Notes: generated by a model not told the origin, from the letters alone. A DNA stretch of 64,000 bases from Cytidiella melzeri (GCA_022592445.1 JABYQR010000075.1:1-64000), one strand, 5' to 3'; positions 45,690-57,571 are shown, counted from the first letter of the stretch. A program made the numbers and translations.

Positions 45690-46703
45690 TCACTCAACTG
45701 GGCGGGGCGGCGGGTCTGGAATCAGGTAATGCATTGCCTTGTTGCCAAAGCTCGACTTATGGTTGAGTTCGGGAATCCCGAAGCCAGACGCGACAAGGTC
45801 TTCGCGAGACATGGACGGCGTTACGTGCAAGATTGCGCTCGAATCATCAGCACTGTTGGCCGAGTCGGGAGTGTTGGTCGAATAGGTAGGCGAAGTAGGG
45901 TTCGAAAGCTCAGCGCCGTCGTACTTCGGCACGGCTTTTCTCGTAGCCCGCCTCGAGACTCTGCTTCCACGCGTCATCGACTCGGACCTGCCCAGCTGCA
46001 TCATCGACTCTGGGCAACTGGTGCGCGCGTCCTCCGATCGTCGGGCGGGAACGGGAGGATACTGCGACCGGGAGGTGGGTGTGCCATTTCCGTCGAGCGC
46101 AGCCAATGCTGCAGCCCGACTTTGGTCTATCACCGACTTTGAACGCCCCCGTATACTGTTTGCGTTCGCAGGTAAGGCAGGCATGTAATCAAGTGGCATC
46201 TCTGAAGGCTTTTCGATGGAGTCCATTGATCTGTGCCCTTGAAGAGTCGTTGGTGTCTGTGCTTGACTGTCTTCATAGCTCATTGACGGACGGCCATGCC
46301 CAATACTCGAAGAGCTGTCGTATCTGCCAACCTTGGACCCGTATGAGACGGAACGCTTCGGGCCCGTCTTCGATGCATCATCACCAACAAGTGTATCCAC
46401 GCCAGTAAAGACGTCGGCAGACTTGGGTACATCGGCTGCGGCTACCGGCCCACGCCCTCTGCGAGCGTGATAGGGAGCAGACCTCCTCCTGTAGCGATAG
46501 TACACGAACACGCCAATCAGGGCTAAGAGCAGGGCTATACCGCCGATGACGCCTCCTGCAATAGCTCCTGCATGCGAGTGAGATGAAGATGTGGATGCTG
46601 CTGTGCTGGGTTCAACGGATGCCGTAGGGGTTGAACCGGCGATAGGGGTGGAATGTATTATGGATAATATAGACCCAGGGACGACTATACCAGGCCCCGA
46701 CAT
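45690..46703 (-). CDS. Ser/Thr-rich single-pass membrane protein (N-terminus open)
   Basis: The single long frame gives 337 residues from the first usable ATG at 46703: a short Ser/Thr stalk (TPTASVEPSTAASTSSSHSH), a transmembrane helix (GAIAGGVIGGIALLLALIGV) followed by YYRYRRRSAPYHARRGRG, and a long cytoplasmic tail rich in Ser, Arg and Pro, ending LIPDPPPRPVE. The design is the same as the genes at 17.8-19.4 kb and 20.4-22.0 kb. The frame upstream of 46703 continues with coding-like sequence (SALSATLTTTSTIVSHLEF) past a single TGA at 46718-46716. So the protein may be longer in other strains, or the upstream exon may splice differently. A function in wall or surface sensing is inferred from layout only. 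Confidence 0.65.
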   Translation of the reverse strand: MSGPGIVVPGSILSIIHSTPIAGSTPTASVEPSTAASTSSSHSHAGAIAGGVIGGIALLLALIGVFVYYRYRRRSAPYHARRGRGPVAAADVPKSADVFTGVDTLVGDDASKTGPKRSVSYGSKVGRYDSSSSIGHGRPSMSYEDSQAQTPTTLQGHRSMDSIEKPSEMPLDYMPALPANANSIRGRSKSVIDQSRAAALAALDGNGTPTSRSQYPPVPARRSEDARTSCPESMMQLGRSESMTRGSRVSRRATRKAVPKYDGAELSNPTSPTYSTNTPDSANSADDSSAILHVTPSMSREDLVASGFGIPELNHKSSFGNKAMHYLIPDPPPRPVE

Positions 46704-47360
46704 GCTGGACGTGCTTCAGAACTCGAGATGGGAGACGATGGTGGAGGTGGTAGTGAGCGTTGCAGAGAGTGCGCTGGGAGATGGAAGGGCGAGCTGGGGG
46801 TATGTAATAAGGTTGCGGCCGTTTTGGACCTGGGTGATGAAAATTGGAGCGGACTTACCGCTCGCCTGGCCAGCTGACACTCGTTTACGTTCCTCCCTCT
46901 GATACGAGCACTCCTCGCTGCGACAGACGGCGACGACGGTTCAAGATGGTGGGGGTAGCGGTCGTGAGTACTCTTGAGTGGTCACAAGGCGGTTGCTCAC
47001 GAATCAAGGCAATGGGCGCTTACCTCCGAAAACATCTCTTCGCTGATCATGATGAACTTGGAACGAAACGGACGACGTCGACACTGCAGTTGGGATGTCT
47101 GCTCACTACGCCCACACCAGTAACAACAGCCGCGACAAAACATACCGACTCTGTCTCGCGCCAACTCTCTGCTGCCGTGTGCTGGATTCAAGGTCTGGCA
47201 CATGCCGTTCGTCGACTTCCTTCCATCTTTCCGATGAGTGAACCTGGTTGGGCCAATGCCTGATACTCAGTTTCACGTGTTGGGACGATACGTATAAGAA
47301 CATCGTGCTACGCCACGCTCACATCTTCGTCACCTTTGCCGTCCAGTAGCATAGCCAGGT
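46704..47360. other. Intergenic, upstream of the membrane-protein gene and of the NCS1 permease
   Basis: Apart from the possible extra exon just above 46703, with a strong minus-strand donor GTAAGT near 46859, no gene is supported here. Confidence 0.4.
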
Positions 47361-49496
47361 ATGAGCACCATACACACAGATGACAGGGTTTCCGACGGTG
47401 GAAAAGAGACCAGCTCGTCCGTTCTCAACAAAGACGAACACAAGCCTACCACTCGCTTCGAGAAGCTTACGGCTTTCTCAAGGCGGTATGGAATCGAGAC
47501 GACCGGGTGAGTGGTGGTTGTATACAGTTACGCACAGGTGATGCTCATCGTTTTGCGAGTCGTTAGGATTGACCCCATCCCGCCGCAGTTGCGGACGGAC
47601 ACGAAACTGTTCCAGATGTTCTTTGTTTGGTTCTCTGCAAACATGAACGTCCTTGGGTGCGTACCAATTCTGGTCACAATCACATTAGACACCCTGATGG
47701 ACCTTACCCTTGTACTCAGGCTGGGCACTGGCGCAGCAGGACCAGCGTTCTTCGGTCTCGGAGTGAAGCAAGCGTTGATAATTTTGACAGTTGTCGACAT
47801 CATGTAAGCCTTGGAACAAAATCGGGTGTTAAGTTTGTGCTTTACTGACATGGGACAGCTCATGTTTTGTGCCAGCATATTTGTAAGTCTCCAGTCGCTC
47901 TTGGAGGTATGCTGTTATTTTCTCACATTGTCGAATGTAGCGCGGTGTTCGGTCCCAAACTTGGAATGCGCTCCATGGTACAAGCCCGTTACTCTTGGGG
48001 GTATGTGCATCTCCTCTCAAAGATACGCCTTAGAAAAACCAATAACGGACAGATATGTCGGCTCAATCATTCCGAGCGCTCTTAACGTATTCTCAATGCA
48101 AGGTTTCCTCATCCTGAATTGCATCATCGGTGGCCAGACGCTTGCTAGTGTGTCAAGCCACCTTGACGACACGCTCGGGATTGTGATTATCAGTCTCATA
48201 TCATTAGCTGTCAGTGAAAATGTAGATCTCTTGATTCCCAAGCCGCTGATTTGTTTCTTCACTCAAGGTTACCTTCTTCGGATACAGCATCATACATAAG
48301 TGAGCATCGCAGAGCCTAACACCGAGAACGATGTTGATCTTCTCGTTTCAGATATGAAAGCGTGGCTTGGATTCCAAACGTGATCACGTTTATTATCATG
48401 CTCGGTGTCGGCGGAAAGCACCTTGTCAATGCACCACCCAGTGCACCTGTGACTCGAGCCAAGGTCATCACCTTTGCTACCACAACTGCGTCAAGCGTAT
48501 TGAGCTGGTGCACTATGACTCCTGACTATGGTGTCTACCACAACTCGAAGGCATCGAGGTAAAGCTCATTGCGGTCTCATTCGACACCCCGATCTCACAC
48601 AATGCTTCCTAGCAAACGTATCTTCATATACACATACCTCGGCTTCTTCACAGCCAGTGTAAGTATGTTTCGAACTCAACATATCCGCGAGCCTATTCTA
48701 ACAAAACAACAACAGCTCACTGCGCACTTCCTCGGCGCCGTCTTTTCCGCCTCAGCCCCTTTCAACGATTCCTGGAATACGGGCTTCGCAGAAGGCAACA
48801 GCGTTGGCGGGCTTATCGAAGCTGTATTGTCACCCCTGGGCGGTTTCGGCAAGTTCCTGACCGTCCTTTTGGCGTTGACGATCCCAAGCGCATGTGCACC
48901 GACGATGTACACATTTGGCTCAAGCGCAATGACTATCACGCCGTGGTTCGCAAAGGTGCCAAGGTATATCTTTGCGATTGTTTCTGAGGCGATGTGAGTT
49001 GATGTTATTCCCTCGCACATATGCAGCTTTTGTCTTGTGGGCTAAATCCTTTTTCTTCTCAGCCTTATTCCAGTTGCCATCGTGGGAGCAACGCATTTCT
49101 ACGCCACGTTCGTTGACGTCCTCAGTAAGCCGATCTCTGCACAAGTCCCGCGCACTCACAACATCCCTAATACCCACACACAGGTATCATCGGATACTGG
49201 TCAGCCGTCTTCGCTACGATCATCCTCTCCGAACACTTCATCTTCCGCCGGAATGACTTCTCCTACTACGACCTTTCCATCTGCATCAACCTCGACTCCT
49301 TCCTCCAGGTGCCGCCGCTGTCTTCGCTTTTAGCTGCGCAGTGGGGATAATTGTGCCGTCGATGTCCCAGGTGTGGTACACTGGTCCGATTGCGGCGTCG
49401 GGTACTGGTGATATCGGTATTCTCGTTGGATCAGCTGTCGCGTTGGTTGTGTACGTTGGGGCTCGTGCGGTTGAGAAGTCTTTATGCCACAGGTAG
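47361..49496 (+). CDS. NCS1-family purine/cytosine permease (single-base frame break near the 3' end)
   Basis: Nucleobase:cation symporter-1, close to yeast Fcy2, importing purines and cytosine across the plasma membrane. About a dozen exons give RFEKLTAFSRRYGIETTG, DPIPPQLRTDTKLFQMFFVW, SANMNVLGLGTGAAGPAFFG, SCFVPAYFAVFGPKLGMRSM, NVFSMQGFLILNCIIGGQTL, SVAWIPNVITFIIMLGVGGK, FLTVLLALTIPSACAPTMYT, VPRYIFAIVSEA, GYWSAVFATIILSEHFIFRR and DLSICINLDS. At 49299-49306 the frame shifts: one more C is needed to continue into PPGAAAVFAFSCAVGIIVPS, YTGPIAASGTGDIGIL and the end VEKSLCHR at 49496. Without it the protein stops at 49336 and loses the last two membrane helices. No intron can explain the shift. 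It is either a real loss or a consensus error. Confidence 0.85.
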
Positions 49497-49677
49497 TCTC
49501 CAATGTGCCCATACCGCTGTACATGATGATGATAGAATCATGTCCGCTTCCAGCTAACAATGATCGCATTTTCAAAGCCTGACCCATTATACATAGCCAT
49601 ACGAATGATTGAGTCTGATGAATCCAAATTACTCTTACATAACAAGCGCATTGCAATCACCATTTCTCACCAAAACA

Positions 49678-50674
49678 CTAATTGTTGCCCAACCTCTGTC
49701 CGCTTCCCCAAGAATATCCGCTTGGAGCGCTACCACCCGCCGCTGCCCGCTGCCTCGGAGGAATGACATGCACACCGCCCGTTCCCCCGCTTGCACTTCC
49801 CTGTCTCGGCTGTCCAACTAGCCTCTTCATCCACCCCGGCGCCCTCCCGTACTCTGCAAGCACCCTCGTATCGTACACACCCCACCACCACGCGTGACCC
49901 GCGATCGCGCCTGTCACGCTCGCTGCAGCAGCAGCGGGACCGGCCGTGATGAGGTCGAGAAAGATGAGAGCGTAAGGGAAGTAGAGAAGCGGGATGGTAA
50001 TGAGGCCGAAGAGGGAGGTTTGAGTACCGGGAGGGGCGAGACGGGAAGTGAGGTATGTGAGGCAGACGAGGAGGGGTCGTGTGAACACAGCTGTTCGGAG
50101 GGGAAGGTTGAGTCCCTGTTGGCCAACAGAAAGGGGGTGTCAGTGCTGAGTGTGAGTGGAAAAGGGGAAAAGAAGAGGAGCGTACGATGATTGAGGCTGC
50201 TGCGAAGATGAGCTGCCATGCGTAGTCTGCGGAACGACCCATGAAATGGGCTGCTTCGAGTTCGTTCGAGTTGCGACTGTGCAGCAGAGATGTGCGAGTT
50301 CGGTAAATCAGGGTATATATAGAGAAACACCGTACGCACTAAAGCATTATAAAGTCAAAGAGGTAATTGAGACCCGAGCCTGACCAGACACTGTGAGTCC
50401 CGTAATACCTAGTCGTTAGCGGTGCATGAACAGACCTCCAAGGAAGAAGCTCGTGTATAACCTCCAGATCTTGTGGCCAAGTTATCAGCACAGGTCAGCT
50501 TAGGGGATATGTCATGTTACAGACCTGGAGTCTCTTCGTCACCAATTCTTTCACGAAGATGATTTTGTACGGTGAGATTATCGAGAGCATTGAGGGGAGG
50601 GAGACGGCGAGAGACGAGGCACAAAGAAAGCGCGTCACTGGGGGAATCTTGAGGATCTCATCGACGAAAGACAT
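49678..50674 (-). CDS. Derlin (Der1-like ER-associated degradation protein)
   Basis: Rhomboid-like pseudoprotease that helps extract misfolded proteins from the ER (ERAD). The start at 50674 gives MSFVDEILKIPPVTRFLCAS, then SPYKIIFVKELVTKRLQ, IWRLYTSFFLGG (the conserved WR of derlins), FMGRSADYAWQLIFAAASII, TRPLLVCLTYLTSRLAPPGT, FGLITIPLLYFPYALIFLDL, GAIAGHAWWWGVYDTRVLAE and a Gly/Ser-rich tail with HVIPPRQRAA. As in other derlins there is no rhomboid catalytic Ser-His pair. Stop at 49678. Several short introns close in frame. The tail has no clear p97-binding SHP box beyond GSGQRLG; that fits a fungal variant. Well supported. Confidence 0.88.
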
Positions 50675-50942
50675 TGTGTTTAGGCTAGAAATAGAAAGCG
50701 TATGTTTTGAGAGTGGGTTATGCTCGTCGAAGATGGCGACGAACGAGGTTTTGAGGATGAGTTGTGGCTACGAGCAAGTCGGTGTGGACGTCGAGTTAAT
50801 AACGGATCTCGATACGATCAACCACGTATGTGTGGTCGAGCCGGGCAAATGTCGGACCAACGTAGCCACTCAGGCTCCCCACTGCTACTAGCAGTGCTTG
50901 TATGGACCGCGACGCTCTCTTGAGCCTCCTCTTGTGCATGAT

Positions 50943-53900
50943 ATGTCCTTGTTCCGTGCTACATCGACCATAGTTCTCTTACTGCACAGAGTCACAAAGC
51001 CTCATTTAACGTTCACCAACATCCGACACCGACCGATGTCTACCTCAAATACGACTCGCCATCTCAACAGACTTGCGAACTCCAAGAGCCCATATCTCTT
51101 GCAACACGCGGAGAATCCAGTACTTACAGCCAACACTGAAATCTTTTTACCGCAGAACTTAGCATATCTTGATTTCCACAGGTGGATTGGTTCGAATGGG
51201 GTCCCGAAGCCTTTGAGAAGGCCAAGCAAGAAGATAAACCCATCTTTCTCTCAGTAAGAAGCTCTCACGTGTAGTGTTTACTGTCTCTCACTCTTGATAT
51301 AGGTCGGCTACTCTGCGTGTCACTGTGAGTACATATGCGGGCTTCAATCTCGTTGACACAGGTGAACGCTGTGTGTGCTCAGGGTGCCATGTCCTCGCTC
51401 ACGAAAGCTTCGAGGACGAAACAACGGCGAGAATGATGAATCAACGATTTATCAACATTAAAGTCGACAGGGAGGAGCGACCTGATGTCGACCGGCTGTA
51501 TATGACCTTTTTGCAGGCCACCTCAGGCGGAGGAGGCTGGCCGCTGTCAGTTTGTGAGTTCCATTTTTCTCAGTAGTCTGTGATTACTACGCTGACAATG
51601 GGAACACCCAGGGCTAACACCGGATTTGCATCCGTTCTTTGCTGGAGTAAGGCTTCGATCTAAAGAGTTCACGGTGTCTGAAATGAATGGACCAATCATT
51701 CACAGACCTACTTTCCCAAGGGGCGGTTCAGGGGAGTCCTCAGCAAATTATCGGAGCTGTATGTATTATCATGGCACAAGAGTGGCTGTGCATGATGCTC
51801 AATTTTGTGTCAGATGGGAGGAAGATCGAGAACGAGTCAGAGAAAACGGGAAACAAGTCATTAATTCGCTGCAGGTCTCGTCAAAGGTACGAAATGTCAT
51901 TCGCCATAATTTATTGACATTAGTCCCGACACCGCTCTAGATCGCTCCAAGCGAAAGCCCTGTTTCTATCGCAGAAGCTACATCCACGATATGTAAGCAT
52001 CTGACACGACGTTTTGACACAGAACATGGCGGATTTGGAGGAGCACCCAAATTCCCAAGTCCAGCTCAGACGATACATTTTCTTGCACGGTACGCTTCTC
52101 TGCATCAGAGCAGCACCGATACTAGAGAAAGGGAACTGGTAAACAAAGCAAAGGATATGTCTGTTCATACCATGGTCAAGATTTACAACGGAGGTATCCG
52201 AGATGTTGTTGGCGGGGGATTTTCAAGATATTCTGTGGATGACCACTGGCACGTGCCGCACTGTGAGTAAGCTTGCTCAGTAATTCTCAGCCTTACCCAC
52301 CGAAAACATTGCTACCAATACGTAGTCGAAAAAATGCTGTGAGTATACATAACATATCTCCGCTACATACGCCGAGAGCTTCAGCACAGATACGACGAGG
52401 CACAGCTCCTCTCATCCGCACTCGAACTCGCCATCCTTCTCCCTTTCACTTCTTCCCACCGCAAAACTTTGGAAGCTATGGCTATCGATATTATCGACTA
52501 CGTCTCCCGTGATTTACGTAGCTCCGAAGGAGGGTTCTACAGTGCGGAGGATGCCGACTCTTTCCCCTCACACGATAGTACAGTAAAGAAGGAAGGTGCA
52601 TTTTACGCTTGGACCGCCGAACAGCTGGATGAGATTCTAGGAGAGGGTACAGCTGCAATTTTTGGATACCACTTTGGGGTGAAACTAGGCGGGAATTGTG
52701 ATCCTAAGCATGACATCGAAGGCCATCTGACCGGACAGGTGAGAGCGATATCACAGCTCATAGCATAGTATGGATAAACTAAGCCGAGTTCTGAACAATC
52801 AGAATATTCTGTACACCGCACAGTCCGTCAAAGACACTGCAGAGCATTTCGACGCTTCACCCGACAAGATCCAGCCCTTACTTGAAGAATGTCTTGCCAA
52901 GCTCAAGGAGTACCGCGACAAGTATCGACCGAGGCCTCACCTGGATGACAAGATTCTCACTTGCTGGAACGGGTTGATGGTGAGCTTTCCACATGTATTT
53001 TCTCAATGCTTCACTGATCTGTTTGTCCAGATTTCAGGACTTGCCAAAGCAGCAGAGATTCTTGAGGGCTACCAAGACAGGACACTCTCCCTTGCAGAGG
53101 CCTCTGCTAGTTTTCTTCGCAAACATTTATACGACCAGACTACAGGCGAACTGCGAAGAAGCTACCGAGAGGGCCCTGGTCCCATCGGTCAAGCGGATGA
53201 TTACGCATTCCTGATCCAAGGTGAACGCCATCTAGGATTTGTGGCGTTGGTGTATCTTACAAGTGCTGTTAGGCCTGCTGGACCTATACGAGGCTAGCGG
53301 GAAGGAGGAATACGTCTCGTGGGCGATCCGTTTGCAAGAGAAGCAAGACGAGCTTTTTTACGATGAGAATGGCGGCGGATACTTTGCTTCCGCGCCGGAC
53401 CCGCACATCCTCGTGCGTATGAAAGATGCGCAGGTATGTACATATCCTGAGCAGTCCTCTCAAACGGCGAGCTCATCTCAGAGCGGTGGAGATAGGATGG
53501 CGCTGAACCTAGCGCGGCCTCGGTGACAATCTATAACCTTCAACGCCTAGCACATTTTGCTGAAGACAGGCATGTCGAATATCGAGAAAAAGCGGAGAGC
53601 ATCTTACGATCGAACTCACAACTGTTAGACCAAGCGCCGTTTGCTCTAGCGACTATGGTCAGCGGTGCTATGCTCTCCGAGAACGGCTACCGACAGGTAT
53701 GTCTCCCTGATTTTCTTCAACTTTTACGGCTAACGGTGTTTCTTCACAGTACATTGTCGCCGGACCTCCTAGTGACCCTCGGACACTTGAGTTCTTGAGC
53801 GCGATTCGGAGAGCTCCCATGCACAATCGCGTACTCATCCATCTTGACCCAAGAAACCTCCCTCAAGAGCTACCGAAATTGAACGGCACCATCAGGTCGC

Positions 53901-54016
53901 TCGTGGCTGCTGTGGAAAAGGATGAGAGGCCAAACGTACGCGTCTGTGAGAACTTTGCGTGTGGGCTCCCAGTCTACGATGTTGAAGGATTAAGGCTCCC
54001 TATCGCCGTTGAGTAG
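50943..54016 (+). CDS. SPATA20/DUF255-family protein (thioredoxin-fold plus glycosidase-like domain)
   Basis: Conserved family (human SPATA20, bacterial YyaL) with an N-terminal thioredoxin-like domain and a C-terminal alpha/alpha-barrel resembling six-hairpin glycosidases; the biochemical role is unknown. In order: [58 protein letters not shown] with CHWCH built across an intron at about 51324-51382, [118 protein letters not shown] and [12 protein letters not shown] near the C-terminus. Stop at 54016. The first ATG at 50943 gives a basic, hydrophobic leader ([20 protein letters not shown]) that may target mitochondria; a second ATG at 51036 would give a cytosolic form. Intact. Confidence 0.9.
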
Positions 54017-54974
54017 TATTTAGAGGCATGCCTCTTGCGTTTCCTCAGTCAAGAGGCCCGATTCGATTAAGGTAAGCGGGACGTTTGTCATCGCGAGGGG
54101 CTATAGCCATGGTCCAGCCCGCATTTGTCTCAGGAGATTGTTAGTACAACCATTATGCTGCGTGGTGATGTCCATGTATCCAGGTCCATTTTCCGGATAA
54201 AGAAGAGGTACGAGGATGGCGAGCGTGGGATCTGAGGCGTCGGACAATGGAAATGACAAGTTCGAAAAGCCGCGACTTAGACCCAGCTATTCAAGAAGAT
54301 TCTTGGCGCAAGCTTCACGACGCCATCTATCAATCGAGCGCATGGTACTTTCAAGGAGGACATCATTGCGAAAATATGTGACATGTTCGGCTTAGAGGAG
54401 GAACCTAAGTGGTATTTGGACCGGTAAGTATTGGACTAGGCGCTTTCCCAAAAAGCAGAGGAAGGAATAGGTGAGCTGCTTAGGCAGTTCTGTGTGAATC
54501 ATTCGGCCCACTGCTCATTTCGTCTGACAGGCATAACCGTTTTGTATTGCCGAGAAGAAAGAATTCAACGGTTTTGCATGTACAACAGGTTTAAATGCAA
54601 ACTGATCAATAAGAGGACGTCTCAGACATTTCCTACTGCTACTTTCTTGTAAGCTGAAGTCGGATTCTGAGACGCAACCCGACAAGTCAGTGACTTATCA
54701 CATTAATTTGAATGGGTTCCAATAACTTTGAACTCGAGCCGTGGTTTTTTGAGATATAGTCTCATAAAGTGAGAACAATGAACTCTCCGCCGGAACCGGC
54801 CCGCTGATATCTAATCTTATCCTTGCCGCTAGATTTACGGGATTTGCGCCATGACGCGTACGCTCATCATGCGTAGTAAGCAAATATGTTCAAAAATACC
54901 GCGCTTTGAAGGTTGATGCGCAAAACACCACGACTTGTCTCTCACAGCCGCTGCGATTGTTCACTCTCACCACC
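54017..54974. other. Intergenic, holding a decayed fragment of a repeated gene family
   Basis: The only recognisable content is a relic at about 54205-54475 (listed separately). The remainder, including the aldo-keto reductase promoter, shows no gene. Confidence 0.4.
54205..54475 (+). pseudogene. Decayed copy A of an unknown repeated family
   Basis: At the nucleotide level this plus-strand stretch matches the minus-strand copy near 57.6-58.0 kb: shared blocks are a GACCCAGCTATT segment, GAGCTTCACGACGCCATCT versus AAGCTTCACGACGCCATCT, GGACATCAT, and GGAACCTAAGTGGTA with TTGGACCG. The middle (about 100 bases that encode the ELLFIEPMFD region in the other copy) is deleted. The remaining frame reads ICDMFGLEEEPKWYLDR and stops soon after. 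It is an inverted, truncated relic, not a working gene. Confidence 0.65.
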
Positions 54975-56253
54975 ATGTCCTTTACCATCGCCTCCACTGC
55001 GAAACTGCCTTCTGGTAGATACACCACTCAATACATCATCTTTTATCAAGCTAACTACTACCTTCTCTCAGGTCATTCGATACCACGACTAGGGCTGGGT
55101 GTGTACAGGAACAACGACGCTGTTCCTGCAATCATTGCAGCACTCAAACATGGCTACCGGTAATGTCAACTGCCCTTGTAATTATTGCGACGTCACAGTA
55201 ATCAACTTGGAACATCCAGTCATATCGACACTGCTGAGATGTATAAGAACGAAGACGCCGTTGGTAAGGCCGTTCGCAACAGTGGTATCAAGAGGGAGGA
55301 GATCTTTGTTAGTGAGTGCCACCAGCCTCGATCTTCTTTGAACTCGGTGTGCTGAGATTACGATAGCTACAAAGATCCTTGGCGGAGCTGCCGATCCAGC
55401 CACGTCCATCCAGAAATCGTTAGCCAGGCTCGACCTTGGTTCGTGTCTTCTGACCTATCTGACTTGGCGACACAGCTGATTGCATATATAAACAGGCTAT
55501 GTTGATCTTTACCTCATCCACAGCCCTCACGGAGGTAAAGAGTCCCGCCTCAAAATTTGGAAGGCTCTCCTAGACGCAAAAGCCCAAGGAAAGATACGCG
55601 ACGTAGGAGTCTCAAATTTGTTCGTTCATTCCACGTTGGCAAAGCCATACGCTCTCAACATTGACCGATACTATTTATCTAGCAACGTCAAGCACATTGA
55701 GGAAATACGCGAAGCCGGCTTGGAAACACCCGCCGTGAACCAGATCGAGGTACTTGCCAATGTAAGGCATATCGATAACAAACTATGCTTACTGTGTGTT
55801 CAAACGATAGTTGCATCCCTTCTGCACGCAAGGAACCATTGTCGACTATTGCGAGCGCAATGGTATCCTAGTTGAAGCTTATTGCCCCCTCGTACGAGGT
55901 GACTTTAGCGACCCTGTCCTCCGTGAAGTTTCCAAGAAGGTAAGACTTTTCGTCGTGTATATCCTCTATTGTCCTCGTGCTAAGCAAATCAAACAAGGTC
56001 AACAAGCACCCCGCCCAGGTACTCGTGCGTTGGTCCCTTCAGCGAGGGTGGGAATCGCATTCCATACCTGCAATCACCTCCGCTAACGCACTCTTGACTT
56101 CCCAGCTTCATCCCTCTCCCCAAGTCCGAGAACCCAGAGCGCATCGTGTCAAACGCGGACGTGTACGACTTTACGATCTCGGAAGAAGATATGGCGGCGT
56201 TGAATAACCGTCCTCACGCGCCGATTAGCTGGAATCCCATCGACCTAGACTAA
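54975..56253 (+). CDS. Aldo-keto reductase
   Basis: NADPH-dependent aldo-keto reductase of the fungal AKR type. Exons join to [60 protein letters not shown] with catalytic Asp and Tyr, FVTKILGG with the catalytic Lys, [20 protein letters not shown] with the His, [77 protein letters not shown] (the KxxxxxRxxxN cofactor region follows with SENPERI) and a C-terminal [20 protein letters not shown]. The tetrad Asp-Tyr-Lys-His is complete. Short introns (55-70 nt) close in frame, and the stop is at 56253. The gene sits intact between degraded sequence on both sides. Substrate unknown. Confidence 0.9.
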
Positions 56254-56835
56254 CCTGGCTGAGAGCCAGCAATAAGTTCTTCTGCAGGTATTGAGAAGCA
56301 GTTGTATCGCTGCGCTGTATAACAATGCAGCTGGCACTGATGTTCAATATATCTATCACATTTGCGTGGCACGCCTGCTGGACGATCGAAGAAGTACTCC
56401 CGTCGTTGATTGGACTCGGACACAATATTAGTATTGGGCTTCTATACCGGACGCGAATGTCTGGAGGGAAGGACGAGGCCAGATACTAGAACGGCATCCT
56501 CGGGTAGGCTAAAGAGATTGAGAGACTTCAAGTCCGAAATTTAGCATTGTTCCTACTCAAATTCTTTGCGCAGTGCTGGCAGGGGTTAAAACGTTAACGG
56601 TTGCGCCTGTAAGACTCGAAGCAAACATTGTCAAAAATGCCAGAGCACCAGACCTGAGCAAGACACGAGAAAGCGTGTCTCCACTTGTAGCTAGTAATAG
56701 GGCGTTTGCGTGTAGAAAGGTGCGGCGCTTACACACCTTTCTCCGACGTTTTTGCCGACCAAGTCAGGGACTGCCAGGTCTCTGACTTCTTACCAACGAA
56801 AGAGTAAGTACTATCAGGGAATGTCTGCGACAAGC
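56254..56835. other. Intergenic downstream of the aldo-keto reductase
   Basis: About 580 bases. A plus-strand frame at 56573-56785 has no motif. No supported gene. Confidence 0.4.
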
Positions 56836-57492
56836 TTACAGCGCTTTCGGAATACAATGAGAATTCGATTTTTTTTCGCGCCTGCTTAAAATGGGAATGT
56901 CTGCAAACTGCGTCTCTCTCGTGAATGTTTCCGTATAGTTGCGCGCAAGCGGCCTTGGTACCTTGTTGCCCTCCTTGACTCCATTACACAAAACTTGATC
57001 GTCCTCGTTGTCCTCGTCGACTCCATCATCTGAAGTTCGATCGTTCACGTCGTCCTTGTCCACCTTGTCGACCACTTTTGGCTTTCCTCGAAAGAAAGAA
57101 AATATCCGGCTGTTCGGTCACCACCACAAGCCCCGCGAAATGGTCGTTGAGAATATTAGATAGCTTGACGTGGCCTATAATCCACCCATAACGGAGAGGA
57201 AGGGTGATGACCTTCAAAGCCGCGCTGGGGGTTAAGATTTGCGAAAGGCGATCGAAAGGGTGCTGCGCCATGGAGTGTGAAAACTCTTATCGTGTATAGA
57301 AGGATTTGTTGAGGTAGCATCAGATACCTGAGGCCAACAATATACTTCTGGCTTGTGATTACGACAGCTCGGAGGCCCAAGCAAGACGGTGCGAGGAATA
57401 TCGAGGCCGGTGGGTAACGGTCCCGATGCAATTAGCATCAGCACTCGGGCGTGCTGTACAAGTAACAACATGTTAGGACTCCTTCCGGGCAA
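56836..57492 (-). pseudogene. Decayed copy C of the repeated family (5' part plus diverged tail)
   Basis: Minus-strand sequence parallels copy B: an upstream block PLPTGLDIPRTVLLGPPSCR (copy B: LLPTGLNIPAVMFGPPNGR), then after an intron LRYGWIIGHVKLSNILNDHF (copy B: LRLGWIIDYFKLFDILNEHF). Downstream the acidic linker is present (DDGVDEDNEDD), but the ordered C-terminal part of copy B is replaced by unrelated or heavily diverged sequence that ends at 56836. Frames change between blocks. I read it as a tandem duplicate that is no longer complete. Confidence 0.6.
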
Positions 57493-57571
57493 TGAAAAAT
57501 TCTGGGTATACCTGTTGAGAAAGCCGCATAGTGAGTCGACTAAACCATCGAGAGCTGACTGAGTGCCGTAC

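Noticed and set aside
49330..49656. Minus-strand frame of 108 codons over the permease 3' end
   Set aside because: It overlaps the C-terminal coding part of the NCS1 gene in antisense and has no features of its own.
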